A stretch of DNA of 64,000 nt from Anodontia alba. Its lineage: Eukaryota; Mollusca; Bivalvia; Lucinida; Lucinidae. Of this stretch, positions 41,865 through 54,200 are shown piece after piece. Within the stretch, counting starts at the first letter, position 1; each line of letters begins with the position of its first letter. Both the position numbers and the translations under genes were made by a program. The DNA is taken from contig OZ024823.1 in the NCBI GenBank assembly GCA_964016985.1, positions 106,504,476 through 106,568,475 of the forward strand, written 5' to 3'. The notes below the pieces were generated by a model. It saw only the letters and a program-made list of their open reading frames with translations. It did not search any database and had not been told where the DNA came from.

Positions 41865-42290
41865 TAACCACAAAAAACATATGTTGTGGGTACTCATTAA
41901 AATTTGTTTGTGTTGAGGTTTTACGGCCCAGTCAACACAATGGGGTCATGTCGAGGGCAGTCAGTTTACCTAACCACACGTTTACTGGACAGGCTTAGAC
42001 CTCTAAGCGGTTAACCAGTAATGTGCACATTCTTTCGCCAGAAACTGACAACTGCCCTTCTTGAATCAGCGGAAGGGAGAGAATGACTGTAGAAAATATT
42101 TCATGATCAATTTTCACGAAAGAATGTTGCCGACCTCGGCGGTGGTTGAACCCGTGACATCCTGGTCTCCAGTCGGATGGTGCATCCAACTGAGCCACCG
42201 AGGCCAGTACATGTACTCATTAAAAGCGCCTCACTAATGGGCTTTTAATGAGTACTCATAACATATGTTTTTGTGGAGAAAAATAATATC
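41865..42290. repeat. Hairpin, family C, split by a SINE
   Basis: Left arm accacaaaaaacatatgttg up to tactcattaaaa; the right part resumes at gtactcattaaaagcgcctc and closes with aacatatgttttttgtggag-type inverse arms. Confidence 0.88.
41903..42212 (-). mobile_element. tRNA-derived SINE, family S, full length, nested in hairpin
   Basis: Exact 13-bp target duplication gtactcattaaaa at 41890-41902 and 42213-42225. Head ggcctcggtggctcagttgg, B-box region cgggttcaaccaccgcc, tail gccgtaaaacctcaacacaa, all on the minus strand. Confidence 0.95.
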
Positions 42291-42518
42291 TGGATACACC
42301 CTCTTATCTGGAGCTATGTAGTAAGTAAAACATTTATTGGATAAAATTACTTTTAAAATGTAGTTGAATTGTTCAGTTTATCCCATAAATATTTTTTTCA
42401 TTAAAATAAAATTCATTTTTATTTCACAAGCTTATAATTGACAGCAAATACAAATGGAACAGTCATATCATGACACAGAGCAAATAAAAGCTATACAAAT
42501 TAGAGTTGCTTTAAGTCA

Positions 42519-42726
42519 TTAACCCATGTCCTGCTGAATAAATTAAGATGCCACACCCTTTTTTAATTTTCAGCCTATCAGATTACTTGATCCAGATTAT
42601 AGCTATAAATTCACATACTTAATGACAAAAAGTGCAAAACCAGATCAGTTGGCAGAAGCCAACTGATCTTGATCTACACTGTTTGCAAAGGCAGGGTATA
42701 TCCGGATTCAGCAGGACAAGGGTTAA
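42519..42726 (+). mobile_element. TTAA MITE, family A, copy 13
   Basis: TTAA ends; left ttaacccatgtcctgctgaa, right ttcagcaggacaagggttaa. The core is reduced to ttggcagaagccaa. Confidence 0.9.
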
Positions 42727-42811
42727 TATGTAGGTATTCCTGAGGATATTAAAATCTAATATCATTATTGATACCTTTCTGGCACAGGCTAAAAACTGAT
42801 TGATTAAGCTG

Positions 42812-43250
42812 AGGTTCTATGGCCCAGTCAACCCATTAGGATCATGTCGACCCAGTCAGTTTACCTAACCACACTTTTCCTGGGCAGGACAGGGAAGAAT
42901 GTATGGTTTGACTTTGTATTTGTTCAATAATATCAATACGCAAAAAATAGAGACTAACAAAACAATGCAAGAGATCAGTTTTGGCCAAAATACGCTCTAC
43001 TGACCCCAAGTATCTGTGATCTGACTGGGTCAGAAGGAAGTAACATATGGATATCTTGTATTGAGTATGTCCCTGTATGACCATATCTTCCCACTGACTG
43101 GAACCATTTTAGTATTTTATGAAAAGGTCACATGATGTGCATTTCTGTAATTTGTACTTGAGGGTTTTTTTCAGTATTTACAACTGGTTATCTGTAAAAA
43201 TCTTTCCCACTGAGATGCATAAATGCATGAAACCAGCTGTGGTAATTGGC
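42812..43250. other. SINE tail fragment, then no gene seen
   Basis: 42812-42895 matches SINE family S (ctatggcccagtcaacccat, cagtttacctaaccacactt). The remainder has no supported feature. Confidence 0.55.
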
Positions 43251-43254
43251 AGGA

Positions 43255-43630
43255 CTGTCAGCCTGGTTAGCTGAGTTGCTAGAGCACCTGACTTGCAAGA
43301 AGGGGGTCCTGGGTATGTCCTACATGGCACTTTTTCCTCCTTAGTTTACTTTTATGGTACCCAATGTGAATAACCCAAAGGCTTGGTGTTGGTAAGTGCA
43401 GGCAGAGGCTAGAAACTGATAGTATGTTCAGCTGATGCCTTGCACTTGGATAAACTACCGACTTTTTGAACAACTGGGCCCAGCTATGGCCAGCTGGCAG
43501 ATTATCATTAAAAGGGGGAGATGTGTAGTAAATGGCATGATTGTCGGGCTGATTAGCTCAATTGGTAGAGCAGTAACTTGAATAAGAGCACCCGACTTGC
43601 AAGCAGGGGGTCGCGGATTCTGATAACTGT
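43255..43630 (+). repeat. Two degenerate tRNA-like SINE heads (alanine-type), plus strand
   Basis: 43263-43325 reads cctggttagctgagttgcta gagcacctgacttgcaag then agggggtcctgggt. 43553-43625 reads ggctgattagctcaattggt agagcagtaac, a 20-base insertion, then cccgacttgcaagcaggggg. Both resemble A box, TGC-anticodon and B-box regions of tRNA-Ala, but the B boxes and stems are broken, so neither is a working tRNA gene. A family F end lies at about 43467. Confidence 0.7.
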
Positions 43631-44246
43631 GTAAAGAAGAGCTTTGGCAGAGAGGGCTATGGTATTTGGAGCTTCTAGCTTACAATGCTCCGAAGACCAC
43701 AGATGTAAGATATCCTGGATATAAGTTCTTCAAATTCAAAGATAACTCAAGCACACGTGGAAACTAAATGGAAATACATAAGCCAAGGCTTAGAAAGAGT
43801 ACTCTTCATTTCAGAGAGCTACTATCTTTTCGACATCTCTTGAAAAACCTTTTTTGCTTGGCGTTTTATTTATATGAAAATATTTTTTTCTGATTGACCA
43901 TACATGTATCTTGTCTGAAACCATTTGTCTTTTCCGTTTCTGTGTTTTGTTCTCAAATATTTACACTAAAATTGTATTTATGGCCCAAAATTGGTCTGAC
44001 CTATGCAATTCCTGTAGTAAAGTCATGTTTTGGATTTTTTGTCTAAGAAAATATTTTTTTATTTTATTTGCTGAATTGGAATAAGTGATGTTTCACAATT
44101 ATATTGTGAAAATTTCAGAAAAAATGAACGTGCTGATTACACAGGCATGAAGGAGAGTGTTGGTCAAGCCATAGCCTCATTCATGGAAGACAACAGTGCT
44201 TCGATGGGCATCAATAAACTCTGGGGAGACTTCAAAAACATTTGTC
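43631..44246. other. No gene seen
   Basis: AT-rich spacer without supported reading frames; parts resemble intron 1 text near 36420-36840 (ttgtctgaaaccatttgtct / tttctgtg), suggesting a shared old repeat. Confidence 0.45.
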
Positions 44247-44432
44247 TATACAGTCAAACCTGTGTTAAGCAAGCACCTTTGGGAAAGCCAAAAACTGGTT
44301 GCTTAAGACAGGTGCTTGCTAAAGACAGGTAGATTTCCACTTCTTTACCTTTAATGGGGTCTGAAATAGTGGCCTTTAAAGGCAGGTGACTGTTTAATAC
44401 TAGTGGCCTTTAGGACAGATTTGACTGTATAT
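44247..44432. mobile_element. Small TIR element
   Basis: Ends tatacagtcaaacctgtgtt and acagatttgactgtata are inverted repeats, with inner gcttaagacaggtgcttgct symmetry. It directly precedes the truncated LINE. Confidence 0.65.
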
Positions 44433-44538
44433 CTATATAGAAAAACATAGCACCCCATGTCCCCACCAAGATGACACCAACCATGGGTTAACCGGAACGT
44501 TAAAAGGCTGTCCAGATGCAAGAAGAAAGCTTTTCACC

Positions 44539-45080
44539 ATGTTCAGCAGACAGGCCTCAAGCGAGGATATACAAAAGTACAAGAATCTCCAGAAACAGTA
44601 CCACCGTAAGAAAGCTTACTACAACTATGTGGAAGACCTCGTCTCTGGAGATGGCAACAACCCCAAGAAGCTGTGCTTCTTCATCAAAGGGAAGAAGTGT
44701 GACAAGAGTGGCATCTCACCTCTGAGAAATGATGGAGTTGCTTATAGTGACCCCCAGCTTAAAGCTACCATCCTCAACGACCAGTTTGTCAGCTCCTTCA
44801 CAGAAGAAGACATATATAGTATACCTTCTCTTGGACCAAGCCCTTACCCTATTGTCCCAGAATTTACAATCGACTTAGAGGGTGTGACCAAACTGCTCCA
44901 AGGCTTGAATCCACAAAAAGCATCTGGTCTAGACAACTTATGCGCCAAGTTCCTCAAAGTAGCTGCATCTGAAGTGGTCCCTGCTCTCCAGCTGATCTTC
45001 ACAGCCTCGCTACAACAGGGTAAAGTTCCAGATGATTGGAAGACAGCCAAAGTCATCTTCAAACAAGAGAATCGCCCCAC
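44539..45080 (+). pseudogene. LINE RT, N-terminal part
   Basis: Reads YKNLQKQYHRKKAYYNYVED, GNNPKKLCFFIKGKKCDKSG, LKATILNDQFVSSFTEEDIY, LNPQKASGLDNLCAKFLKVA and QQGKVPDDWKTAKVIF. The GLNPxKAxGxDN and PxDWKxAxVxPIFKKG-type blocks are the RT motif 0-1 region. The frame is open for about 180 codons, then enters the inserted repeat. Confidence 0.88.
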
Positions 45081-47985
45081 TAGCAGTCATGTTTTTCAAC
45101 GAATCATGATTACTTGAACAATCTTGATAGAGGGTCACCAAAGGAACATTCCTGTCAAGTTATATTGAAATCCGTCAAGTGGTTTCTGATAAGAAGATTT
45201 TTAAAGTTTTCTATATAGAAGTGCTGGGAAAATAATCCCCGCTCCCTGGTGGCCATGTTTTTTGACAAATCAGAACTGCTTGAACAATCTTGGTAGAGGG
45301 TTACCAAAGGAACATTTCTGCTAAGTTATATTGAAATCGATCCAGTGGTTTACGATGAGTACATTTTTCTAATTTTTCTATATAGATATATAGGGAAATA
45401 AGCTCCGCCTCCTAGCGGCCATGTTTTTTGACATATCACGACGGCTTCAACAATCTTGGTAGAGGATCACCAAGGGAGCATTTCTGCTAAGTTATATTGA
45501 AATCGGTCCATTGGTTTCTGACGAAGAATTTTGAAGCTTCTAAATAGATGTATAGGGCCTGATGGCCATGTTTTTCGACAAATCAAGACAAAATGGTTTG
45601 TACAGTTTTGGTAGAGGATCATCAAAGGAACATTTCTGCAAAATTATATTGAAATAGGTCCAGTGGTTTCTGACGAGTAGATTTTTAAAGTTTTTTCTTT
45701 GGCTGCCATGGCAACCAGAATGTTGCCATGGCAACCAGAATTCTGCATGGATTCCAAATCTTTGAACAATTTACAGTCAGTATCACCGAAGGATTAATCC
45801 TGTGAAATTTGGTTAAAATTGGCTCAGCGGTCTAGGAGATGTTGTTTGAAGATTGTGGATGGGCAGACAGCCGACGATGACAACAATGCAGCCTTCAGCT
45901 CATGTGAGCTAAAAATTACACAATTTTATTCATGTACATAGCCCAGAGGCAAGGGCAGATAACCCCCAGGGGACAAAATTTTGACTGAAACAAAAAAGTT
46001 TTAATTATCTAATCATACAATTGTAAGTTTCAGCCATTAGTCTTTAATACATTTTGAGAAACTGACTTTTCAACATTTTCCCCACACAAATGTATCGGGA
46101 AATTTGACCTTGCTGTAAAAAGATCAAAGGTCAACCTACAGTCATCATTTGACCAACTTGGTAAACCTTGAGTCCTCAATGCTTTATACCAAGATTCAGC
46201 CCCAAAGCTTTCTTGATTCTGGAGAAGAAGATTTTTTAAGTGTTTTTACCATATATGGGAATGACAGCCATCTTGTTCAATGGCTCGAAACCATTCAAAC
46301 AAATTGTCAATACCCTTTTGACAGAATGCCCCATATGAAATCTGGTGAAAATTGCTCAAGCGATTTCAGAGAAGACATTTAAAAGTACACAATTTTATAC
46401 ATGTACATAGCCCAGGGGCAAGGACAGACAACCACCAGGGGACAAAATTTTGATTGTAACTAAAAAGTTTTAATAATTTAATTATACATTGTAAGTTTGT
46501 AAGTTTCAGCCATTAATCTTTAATATATTTTGAGAAAATGACTTTTCAACATTTTCCCCATACAAATGTATAAGGACACAAATTTGACCTTGATTGAACA
46601 AACTTGGTAGACTTTGAGTCCTCAATGCTTTATACCAAGATTCAGTCTCAAAGCTTTCTCGGTTCTGGAGAAGAAAATTTTTCTAGTGTTTTTACCATAT
46701 ATGGGGATAGCGGCCATCTTGTTCAATGGCACGGAACCATTAGAGGTGAAAAGATTCATTGAAATTGTATCATATCACGATACTTTTTCTGACGATTCGC
46801 ATATCATATCGTGGTGCTAGTATCACGATACCGCACAATATGCCCAAAAGTACAATTTCCAAAGAAAATGATAGCTTTAACATGTTTTAAGACCATTTTA
46901 TAACAAAATACAAAGCTCTAAAATGCTACTACAAGATACAAAGATCTAAAATGCTACTATAATACACTGCTTACAGGGGCATCTTACACAGGCATTGTTA
47001 CACAAGAATGAATCACTGAGATTGTTTTGAACCTGTTTTCCAAGAGTATTGTTTGTTTGTGTTGAGGTTTTACTGCCCAGTCAACCCAATGGGGTCATGT
47101 CTAGCACAGTCAGTTTACCTAACCACACGTTTACTGGGCAGGCTTAGTCCTCTAAGCGGTTAACCAGTATTGTGCACATTCTTTTGCTAGAAATCCAAGA
47201 GTATTAAAACTTTCAAGCTGCGACTTGTGCATGAAAATGGCATCGCGATATGTATCGTAACATGAGGAAATATCATAATACATATCTATAATCTTATCCT
47301 GAGGTGACTGTATCATTACAGCCCTAGGAACCATTCAAACAAGTTGTCAATATCCTTTCGACAGAAGGCCCCATGGAAATCTGGTGAAACTTGCTCAAGC
47401 AATTTTTGACAAGACATTAAAGAATTACACAATTTTATATATGTACATAGCCCAGGGGCAAGGGCAGATAACCCCCAGGGGACAAAATTTTGATTGTAAC
47501 TAAAAAGTTTTAATAACTGAATCATACATTGTAAGTTTCGGCCATTACATTTTGAGAAAGTGACTTTTCAATATTTTCCCCATACAAATGTATAGGGACG
47601 CAAATTTGACCTTGCCGTAAAAAGGTCAAAGGTCAACTTGTGGTCATCATTTGAACAAATTTGGTATACCTTGAGTACTCGATGCTTTATACCAAGATTC
47701 AGCCCCTAAGCTTTCTTGGTTCTGGAGAAGAAGATATTTAAGTGTTTTACCATACATGTATATGGGCATGGCGGCCATCTTGATTTACGGATAGAAACCA
47801 TTTCTACAAATTTTTAATCCCCCTTTTAACAGAAGGCTCCACATGAAGTTTGAAGAAATTTGGCCCAGGGGTTTTAGAATAGAAGTTATTCAAAGGTGTG
47901 AATGAACAAACAGATGGACAGACTGATGGGGAGTGATCACAATAGCTCATCCTGAGCCTTCAGCTCAGTTGAGATAAAAAGGTGA
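45080..47985. repeat. Dispersed repeat with internal sub-units, inserted in the LINE
   Basis: It starts ctagcagtcatgtttttcaa and ends cagctcagttgagataaaaa. Part 1 (45080-45910) has four diverged units of about 180 bp, each with ggccatgttttttgacaaat, caatcttggtagagg and gaaatcg(a/g)tccagtggttt. Part 2 (45920-47950) has three long diverged units with tacatagcccaggggcaagg and ttgaccttgccgtaaaaaggt. The last units frame another repeat (about 46745-47330, rich in atcacgatac / gtatcgtaa) that itself holds a truncated SINE. Confidence 0.75.
47051..47194 (-). mobile_element. SINE family S, 5'-truncated copy
   Basis: The tail tgtttgtgttgaggttttac and body to gtgcacattcttttgctaga are present; the tRNA head is missing. 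Exact 11-bp target duplication ccaagagtatt at 47040-47050 and 47195-47205 shows it inserted already truncated. Confidence 0.92.
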
Positions 47986-49360
47986 CCGCAGCACACCATC
48001 TAACTACAGGCCAATTTTGCTGACATCCATCTGCAGCAAGGTGATGGAGCACATCCTTCATAGCCAGATTATGCAGCACCTTGATGCCCACAACATCCTT
48101 TCTGACCATCAACACAACTTTTGCAAGAAACGGTCATGTGGAAGTCAACTTATCCTGACAACCTAAGACTTGGCGTCCAGCTTAGACAAGGGAGAACAGA
48201 TCCTACTGGACCAGCAAAGCATTTGATAAGGTTCCTTATCAGCACCTCTTGCTGAAGCTCCACCACTATTGGGTACTAGGTTCTCTACTCTCATGGATAG
48301 AGAGCTTTCTGACCGGCAGGAGTCAGAAGGTTCTTGTTGAAGGGAATCCTCCTCATCAGTGCTCGTAAGTTCCGCAGGGCACCATCTTTGGCCCTCTTCT
48401 GTTCTGCCTATATCAAAGACCTCCCAGACAGAGTTGCCTCCACTACCAGGCTCTTTGCTGATGATGACAGTCTCCTCTACTGGAAGATAAAAAGTGAGGA
48501 AGACCAGCGCGTCCTACAGGAAGACCTTTGGCCATTAGAGGAATGGGAAAGGGATTGGCAGATGTCCTTTGAATACCAAGTGTGAGGTCATCAGAATCTG
48601 CATAAGGAGGAACCAGCTAACCTGCTCCTATTACATATATGGCCATCAACTGGGAAATACCTTGGCGTCATACTGACAGACACCCTCTCCTGGAACGCTC
48701 ATGTAAACCAGGTCACCAAGAAGGCCAACAACACTCTGTCATTCATCCAAAGGAACATGTCCAGCTGCCCGAGGCATACCAAAGTACAGAGCTATTAGAC
48801 CATGGACAATGGTCCAGCCAGTACTGGAGTACGCATCCTTACACCCAAACCAATATCAACAAGTTGGATGCTGTCCAGCGCCATGCTGTAACAGGGGATT
48901 ATCGCACAACAAGCAGTGTATCAGAAAGGATCACCAACCTCCGATGGGAAACCCTGTTACAAAGACGCACACAGGCAAAACTGGTCATGATGTGCAGGAT
49001 CACCAATAGCTTTTTTGTTGACATCCAAGCCCCACAGCCTCTTCATCCAGCCGCTCTCAACACAATTTAAGTAGTCACTCAGTGCGCTTCCTGGTTCTGG
49101 TTTCCTACTGCAGGATCATTGCTTACCTGCTCATTCGTTCCACCGGGGATACGTCTTTGGAACCAGCTGCCAGAGTCCATCGTCACAGCGCCAACTGGAA
49201 ACCTTCAAGGGAGGGCTGGCCGATCACTTTTAGCCAGCAGAGGAATGTTTTTAACCCTTTTAACTGTGCCCCAGATGCACTTTGAAAATAGTTACAGTGT
49301 AAAGATGCTCCAGAGAGGGCCCAGCACATTGGAAGAAGGAAGAAACGGAACTTGTTGAAA
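47986..49360 (+). pseudogene. LINE RT, catalytic and C-terminal part
   Basis: Reads, across several frames, STPSNYRPILLTSICSKVME, LDAHNILSDHQHNFCKKRSC, SFLTGRSQKVLVEGN, QGTIFGPLLFC, DRVASTTRLFADDDSLLYWK, HPYTQTNINKLDAVQRHAVT, TTSSVSERITNLRWETLLQR and IRLWNQLPESIVTAPTGNL. The FADD motif C has an extra D, and the motif A region around 48190-48240 is out of frame and damaged. Dead copy. Confidence 0.88.
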
Positions 49361-49531
49361 ATATCCAACAGATTTCTGCATAATTTGCATTCGTTTTTAC
49401 TATATGGGGAAAAAGTGAAAACATTTTTTTATTTTAAACCAGTGACTAGAATAAATCTTTTTGTACATAGGTAGTTACGACAAAAAGATTGCAAATTTAC
49501 TTCTTCTGTGTATGGCGCCAAGCAAAATCAA

Positions 49532-51012
49532 ACTCGGCCCCTAGCAAACTTGACCCCTGACCAACAGCCCCCACCAACGGCCCATAAAAATGCACTGTAT
49601 TTAAATATAAAATATTTTGTCTATTTTTCATTTGACTTTATCCCTAAAACATGCCATGATCATACTCCGAAATGTCTGTAATCAACTGTAAATTATTATA
49701 TTATTAGGAAACTTCATTTTTTAGATCAACAATTTATGTAATAGGCATATTATTTCTATAGATGTGATAGTGTCTTCCAATCCGTTCACTGACTGAGACT
49801 ATAGTCGGGCGGAGCTGGAATGGATGGCTCATTTAGATAGCAGATAGGTCTGCGCATAGGTCTGATACAGTGATCTACGGTAATTTTGAAATTTAATAAG
49901 TGTGTTTACCCAGTACATTAACAGCAATGAACATTTTTGTTGTCATGTTTCATTTGCATAAAATGCTTGATGCACATTATGATAACATGCTTGTTAACTG
50001 CAATGCTATTTCTTGAGGCTGTAAAAATGGCGATTTTCAGATGAAAAATTTGATGAAGATAGTTCTAACAAGTACCCACAATATATGTTTTGAACAGAAA
50101 TAAGAAAGTCCTTTACCCCAGTAAATCTCACTTTTACCAATATAAAGTGGGACTTACAGGGGTGTTCATATCATAGACTTGTGTGTGTAAAGAGATGATA
50201 TGTAGAATGGCAGAGGCTGTGGGTTAGTATAACAGATTATCATTGAGCAGAGAGATTGTTCAGATTTCCGGATAAACACATTTACTTTATGTTTGTTTTG
50301 TGTTTACCATAATGGTATAAAGAGAAAACAAACCATGTACTGAATAGTGGATTTATTACAAAAGAAAGCAACAATATAATAAGCATGACTTTATTCCAAC
50401 ATTGCAGCACATGTAAGAAAAGAACAAATCAGCTGTGACACAAGATAATGGTACTTTTCGTCCTCCTTAAAGTCATTCTTCAAATGCGCATGCTCAGTCA
50501 TTTAGTGGAGTTATATGTCTAAGCCTTCGTCTAGTTCTATACTGTCTATGTGCAAAGGCTCTGGTGAGACTGTGTAGGTGCGTCGGAGCCTCTGCTGTTC
50601 GCATATGCTATAAGCACCATTATCCCATGTGCTGGCTCAAATAATGCATGTTTCATGGCACTGCAAGGCTTTAAAAGAACAAATAATGCACTCATTTTAT
50701 GGCAAAACAAATGTAAAACACAAATAAAAAAAAAAAAAAAAAAAGAGAAAAAAAAAGGAAAATGCACACGTTTCATGATAATGCAGCGCTGATCAGCCTG
50801 TACTTTCTATTAAGAGTCTAAGTGTCTTTGATGACATTCAATAACTCATAAGCTCTAACTTAAAATAACATTATACCACTGAAGATATTAGACATATCTA
50901 CATATATAAAATGTGCAGACTGATAATATTTTCATGTTAAAACATCATTAATAATCATTTATAAATATTAGGGGCCGACTTGGTAAGGGGCCGAGTTTGT
51001 TAGGGGCCGAGT
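49532..51012. mobile_element. Possible TIR element with ggccgagt-type ends
   Basis: actcggcccctagcaaac at 49532-49549 is the inverse (17 of 18) of gtttgttaggggccgagt at 50995-51012. The right end is repeated several times (about 50968-51055) as gggccgagtttgtta units; the left end also continues as cctgaccaacagccccca. The interior has no gene. It contains a family B fragment at 50030-50175 and poly(A) near 50729. No target duplication recognised. Confidence 0.6.
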
Positions 51013-51283
51013 TTGTGGGGACCTAGTTGGTTAGTTAGGGCCGCGTTTGTTAGGGGCGGAGGTCCAGTATCCACTGAAAGATGTCGCTCTTTAGCATTCA
51101 AGTAGCTTGGAATGAACTGTCCGAATATATTAGCGTCTGGAATAAACTCTTTCAAACACAACCTATACAGATACTACAGAGGTATATATGGGATTCAAGA
51201 GGCAACCGCCAAACTCATAACTCCATCATCGTAATGTAACGTTTACCTTTAGTAACGCGAAAATACATGACACCATATCATAA

Positions 51284-54200
51284 GGTCGGGTATAAAAGCC
51301 AAGTCCGATCCGATCCGCCGATCATTTTTCTGCCGATCATAAATTTTATTTTTGTCATTATATCTAAGCTATGATTCAAATGTCCAGTATATCAGTTTTA
51401 TATGATCATATTATATAACTGTAATTTACAGCAATGATATTATTAAAATCGTTGTTCTAGTTTTTGATTGAGAGTAATTTTTTCTCGTTTCAGGGGTATA
51501 AAAGCCAAGCTCGGAAGAAAAAATAGCCGAGAGAGATTTCTTGATTTTTTGTCTCTGTTTTGTCCTTTTATAGAACAGACAACTATAAATGCTGAAATTT
51601 TAGTACATGTGCATTGTGATTCAACAAGCATATACATATGTTTCAATAAAATCAGTTGTTTTTTTTTCCCGTTTGTTTACCAAATTAGACGCATCTATTA
51701 ATAGACCTGTAAACATGACGTTACATACAACAACGTCCTGAAATGAGACGAAATGGGGGATTTTTCTTACCGCGGAAGATAGTGTTTTAAGAATATCTAA
51801 TAGATATTAATATCAGTATTAATGTCATTTCTCCTTTTTCGTCTATTTTTTTTTTTTTTTTTTTTTTTTGTACAGTAGTAGTTGGGTCATTTTGTAGCTT
51901 TCGTATTCGTTGCGGTCCGGCGTTTCTATTTTTAGAATAGTATCCGTGCAAAGCAAAGATGGACAGAAAAAAGGCTAAAATAGTTTATATATGACATTAT
52001 TTTCATATGCAAGAAACTAATTATGTTCTAGTGACCATTTATTCTCTGAGACAGAGCTGATCTCTGTATATATTAGCTTTACTACTGAGAAAACTATGAT
52101 TTTCTTATATTTACTGGACTTGGCTTTTATACCCCTAGAAGACAGAAAACTGCTTAAAAATCAAATCCAAAAGCATTGAAAAAAGAAATATCTTTTGTCG
52201 AATATTAATTAAGCAATGTATGATAATATAAAACTGATATACTGGACATTTGAATCGTAGTTTAGATATAATGACAACTAGAGCTGGTGTTTGTAAAACA
52301 CTATGCCCCCAACTGCCTGACTCTAACACTGTTTGACTCCAACACTGCTTAGCCATGACGGTAACAACAGTACAAATATATGATTTCAATGTTATTTTAT
52401 CAAAGGGAAATAACTCTAAAATAGGAGATGATTGGGATAAGAAAAAAATACGGATCACCTATTTTTTCATGAGGAATCTAAACATGAAATTTCAAAACAT
52501 TAGCATACATGGTTCTAAACTTATGCTATACACAATAAAGCAACGACATTAAATGGCCCGAAATTGCAAAAGGGCCATAACTCCAACATTTCATTTAATT
52601 GGTTCAAAATTTATTCAGGTGATCTCCTCCTCAATCCCAATCAGTATACCAAATATCATGGCTCTAGCTTAAATACTTTTTGAGATATCTTGCTGAAAAA
52701 GTCAAAATGCCTAGAACTACAAAGGGCCATAACTACATCAGTTTTTCATGGAATTCCCTAAAAAACAAACCAGGTAATCTCCACATCATCCCCAATCAGC
52801 ATATAATATTTCAAGACCCTAGCTTAAGTGCTTTTCGAGAAATCTTGCTGACAAGGTCAAAATGAGCAGAACTGCAAAGGGCCGTAACTTTATCAATATT
52901 TTCATGGAATTCTCTCAAAATATAATCGGGTAATGTACACATCATTCCCACTCACTGTATCGAATTTCAAGAACCCAGCTTAAATACTTTTCAAGATATC
53001 TTGCTCACAAGATTTAATTCTGATTTTTTTCAAAGAGGCATAACTTTAAATAAACATGCTAGACAAGAAACAAAATACGGGTCGGCTATTTTTTCATTGG
53101 GAACCCAAATATAAAATTTCAAAACCCTAGCGTGCAGGGTTCTTAAGATATGGCATGCACAAAAAAAGCTTGATGAACGGACAAACAGACAGATGGACAA
53201 ACGAAGGCAAAATAATATGCCCCATCAATTTTATTCGAAACTGGGGGCATAATCAGGTCATCTACTCATCGCTACCAATCTATTCATCAAGTTTCAAGGC
53301 TCCAGCTTCAACAGTTTTTGAGATATTTTGTTCACAAGGGAAACATGCCCAAATTTACAAAGGGCCATTACTTATGAAATATTTTTCAGAATTTACAAAA
53401 AAATTAATCAGGTCATCTACTCATCATTACCAATCAATTCACCAAGTTTCAAGTCTCTAGCTCTAATAGTTTTTGAGATATTTTGCTGACAAGATAAAAA
53501 TGCCCAAAATAACAAAGGGGCATAACTCAAGAAGTATATTTCAAAATTTCTTCAAAAGTTAATCAGGTTGTCTACTCATCACTACCAGTCTATTCATCAA
53601 GTGTCAAGGCTCTAGTTCCAACAGTTTTTGAGATATTTTGCTGACAAGGTAAAATTGCCCAAAATTACAAAGGGCCATAACTCATGAAGTATTTTTCAGA
53701 ATTTCTTCAAAAATTAATCAGGTCATCTACTCATCACTACAAATCCATTTACTAAGTTTCAAGGCTCTAGCTCTAACAATTTTTGAGATATTTTGCTGAC
53801 AAGATAAAAATGCCTAAAATTACAAAGGGGCATAACTCAAGAAGTATATTTCAAAATTTCTTCAAAAGTTTATCAGGTTGTCTACTCATCACTGCCAGTC
53901 TATTCATCAAGTTTCAAGGCTCTAGCTTCAATTATTTTTGAGATCTTTTGCTGACAAGTTAAAAATGCCCTAAATTACAAAGGGCCATAACTCATGAAGT
54001 GTTTTTCAGAATTTCTTCAAAAGTTAATCAGGTCATTTACACATCACTACAAATCCATTTACTAAGTTTCAAGGCTCAAGCTCTAACAGTTTTTGAGATA
54101 TTTTGCTGACAAGGTAAAAATGCCCAAAATTACAAAGGGCCATAACTCAAAAGGCATTTTTCAAAATTTCTTCAAAAGTTAATCAGGTTGTCTACTCATC

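Larger units (their letters stand above)
40250..42780. repeat. Local duplication pair: about 40250-40620 and 42430-42780
   Basis: Both copies share gacagcaaatacaaa, acagagcaaata(c/a)aa, aggtcattaaccc or agtcattaaccc, a family A MITE at the same position, and then taatat(at)gtaggta with gata(a/t)taaaatcta. The MITE inserted before the duplication. Sequence between the pair (40620-41440) has no gene; poly(T)/poly(A) tracts near 40760 and 40915. Confidence 0.8.
44440..49360 (+). mobile_element. Second LINE (jockey/CR1-like RT), 5'-truncated and split by an insertion
   Basis: The RT begins without an endonuclease at about 44440. It runs to about 45080, is interrupted by a 2.9-kb repeat, and resumes at about 47985 to about 49360. 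The reading frame is broken many times. The join is clear: the first part ends at VIFKQENRP and the second starts KKGDRSTPSNYRPI, adjacent blocks of the same RT. Confidence 0.85.

Noticed and set aside
43553..43625. Possible tRNA-Ala gene
   Set aside because: A 20-base insertion breaks the D arm to anticodon region and the B box and acceptor stem do not pair; it is a SINE-like remnant.
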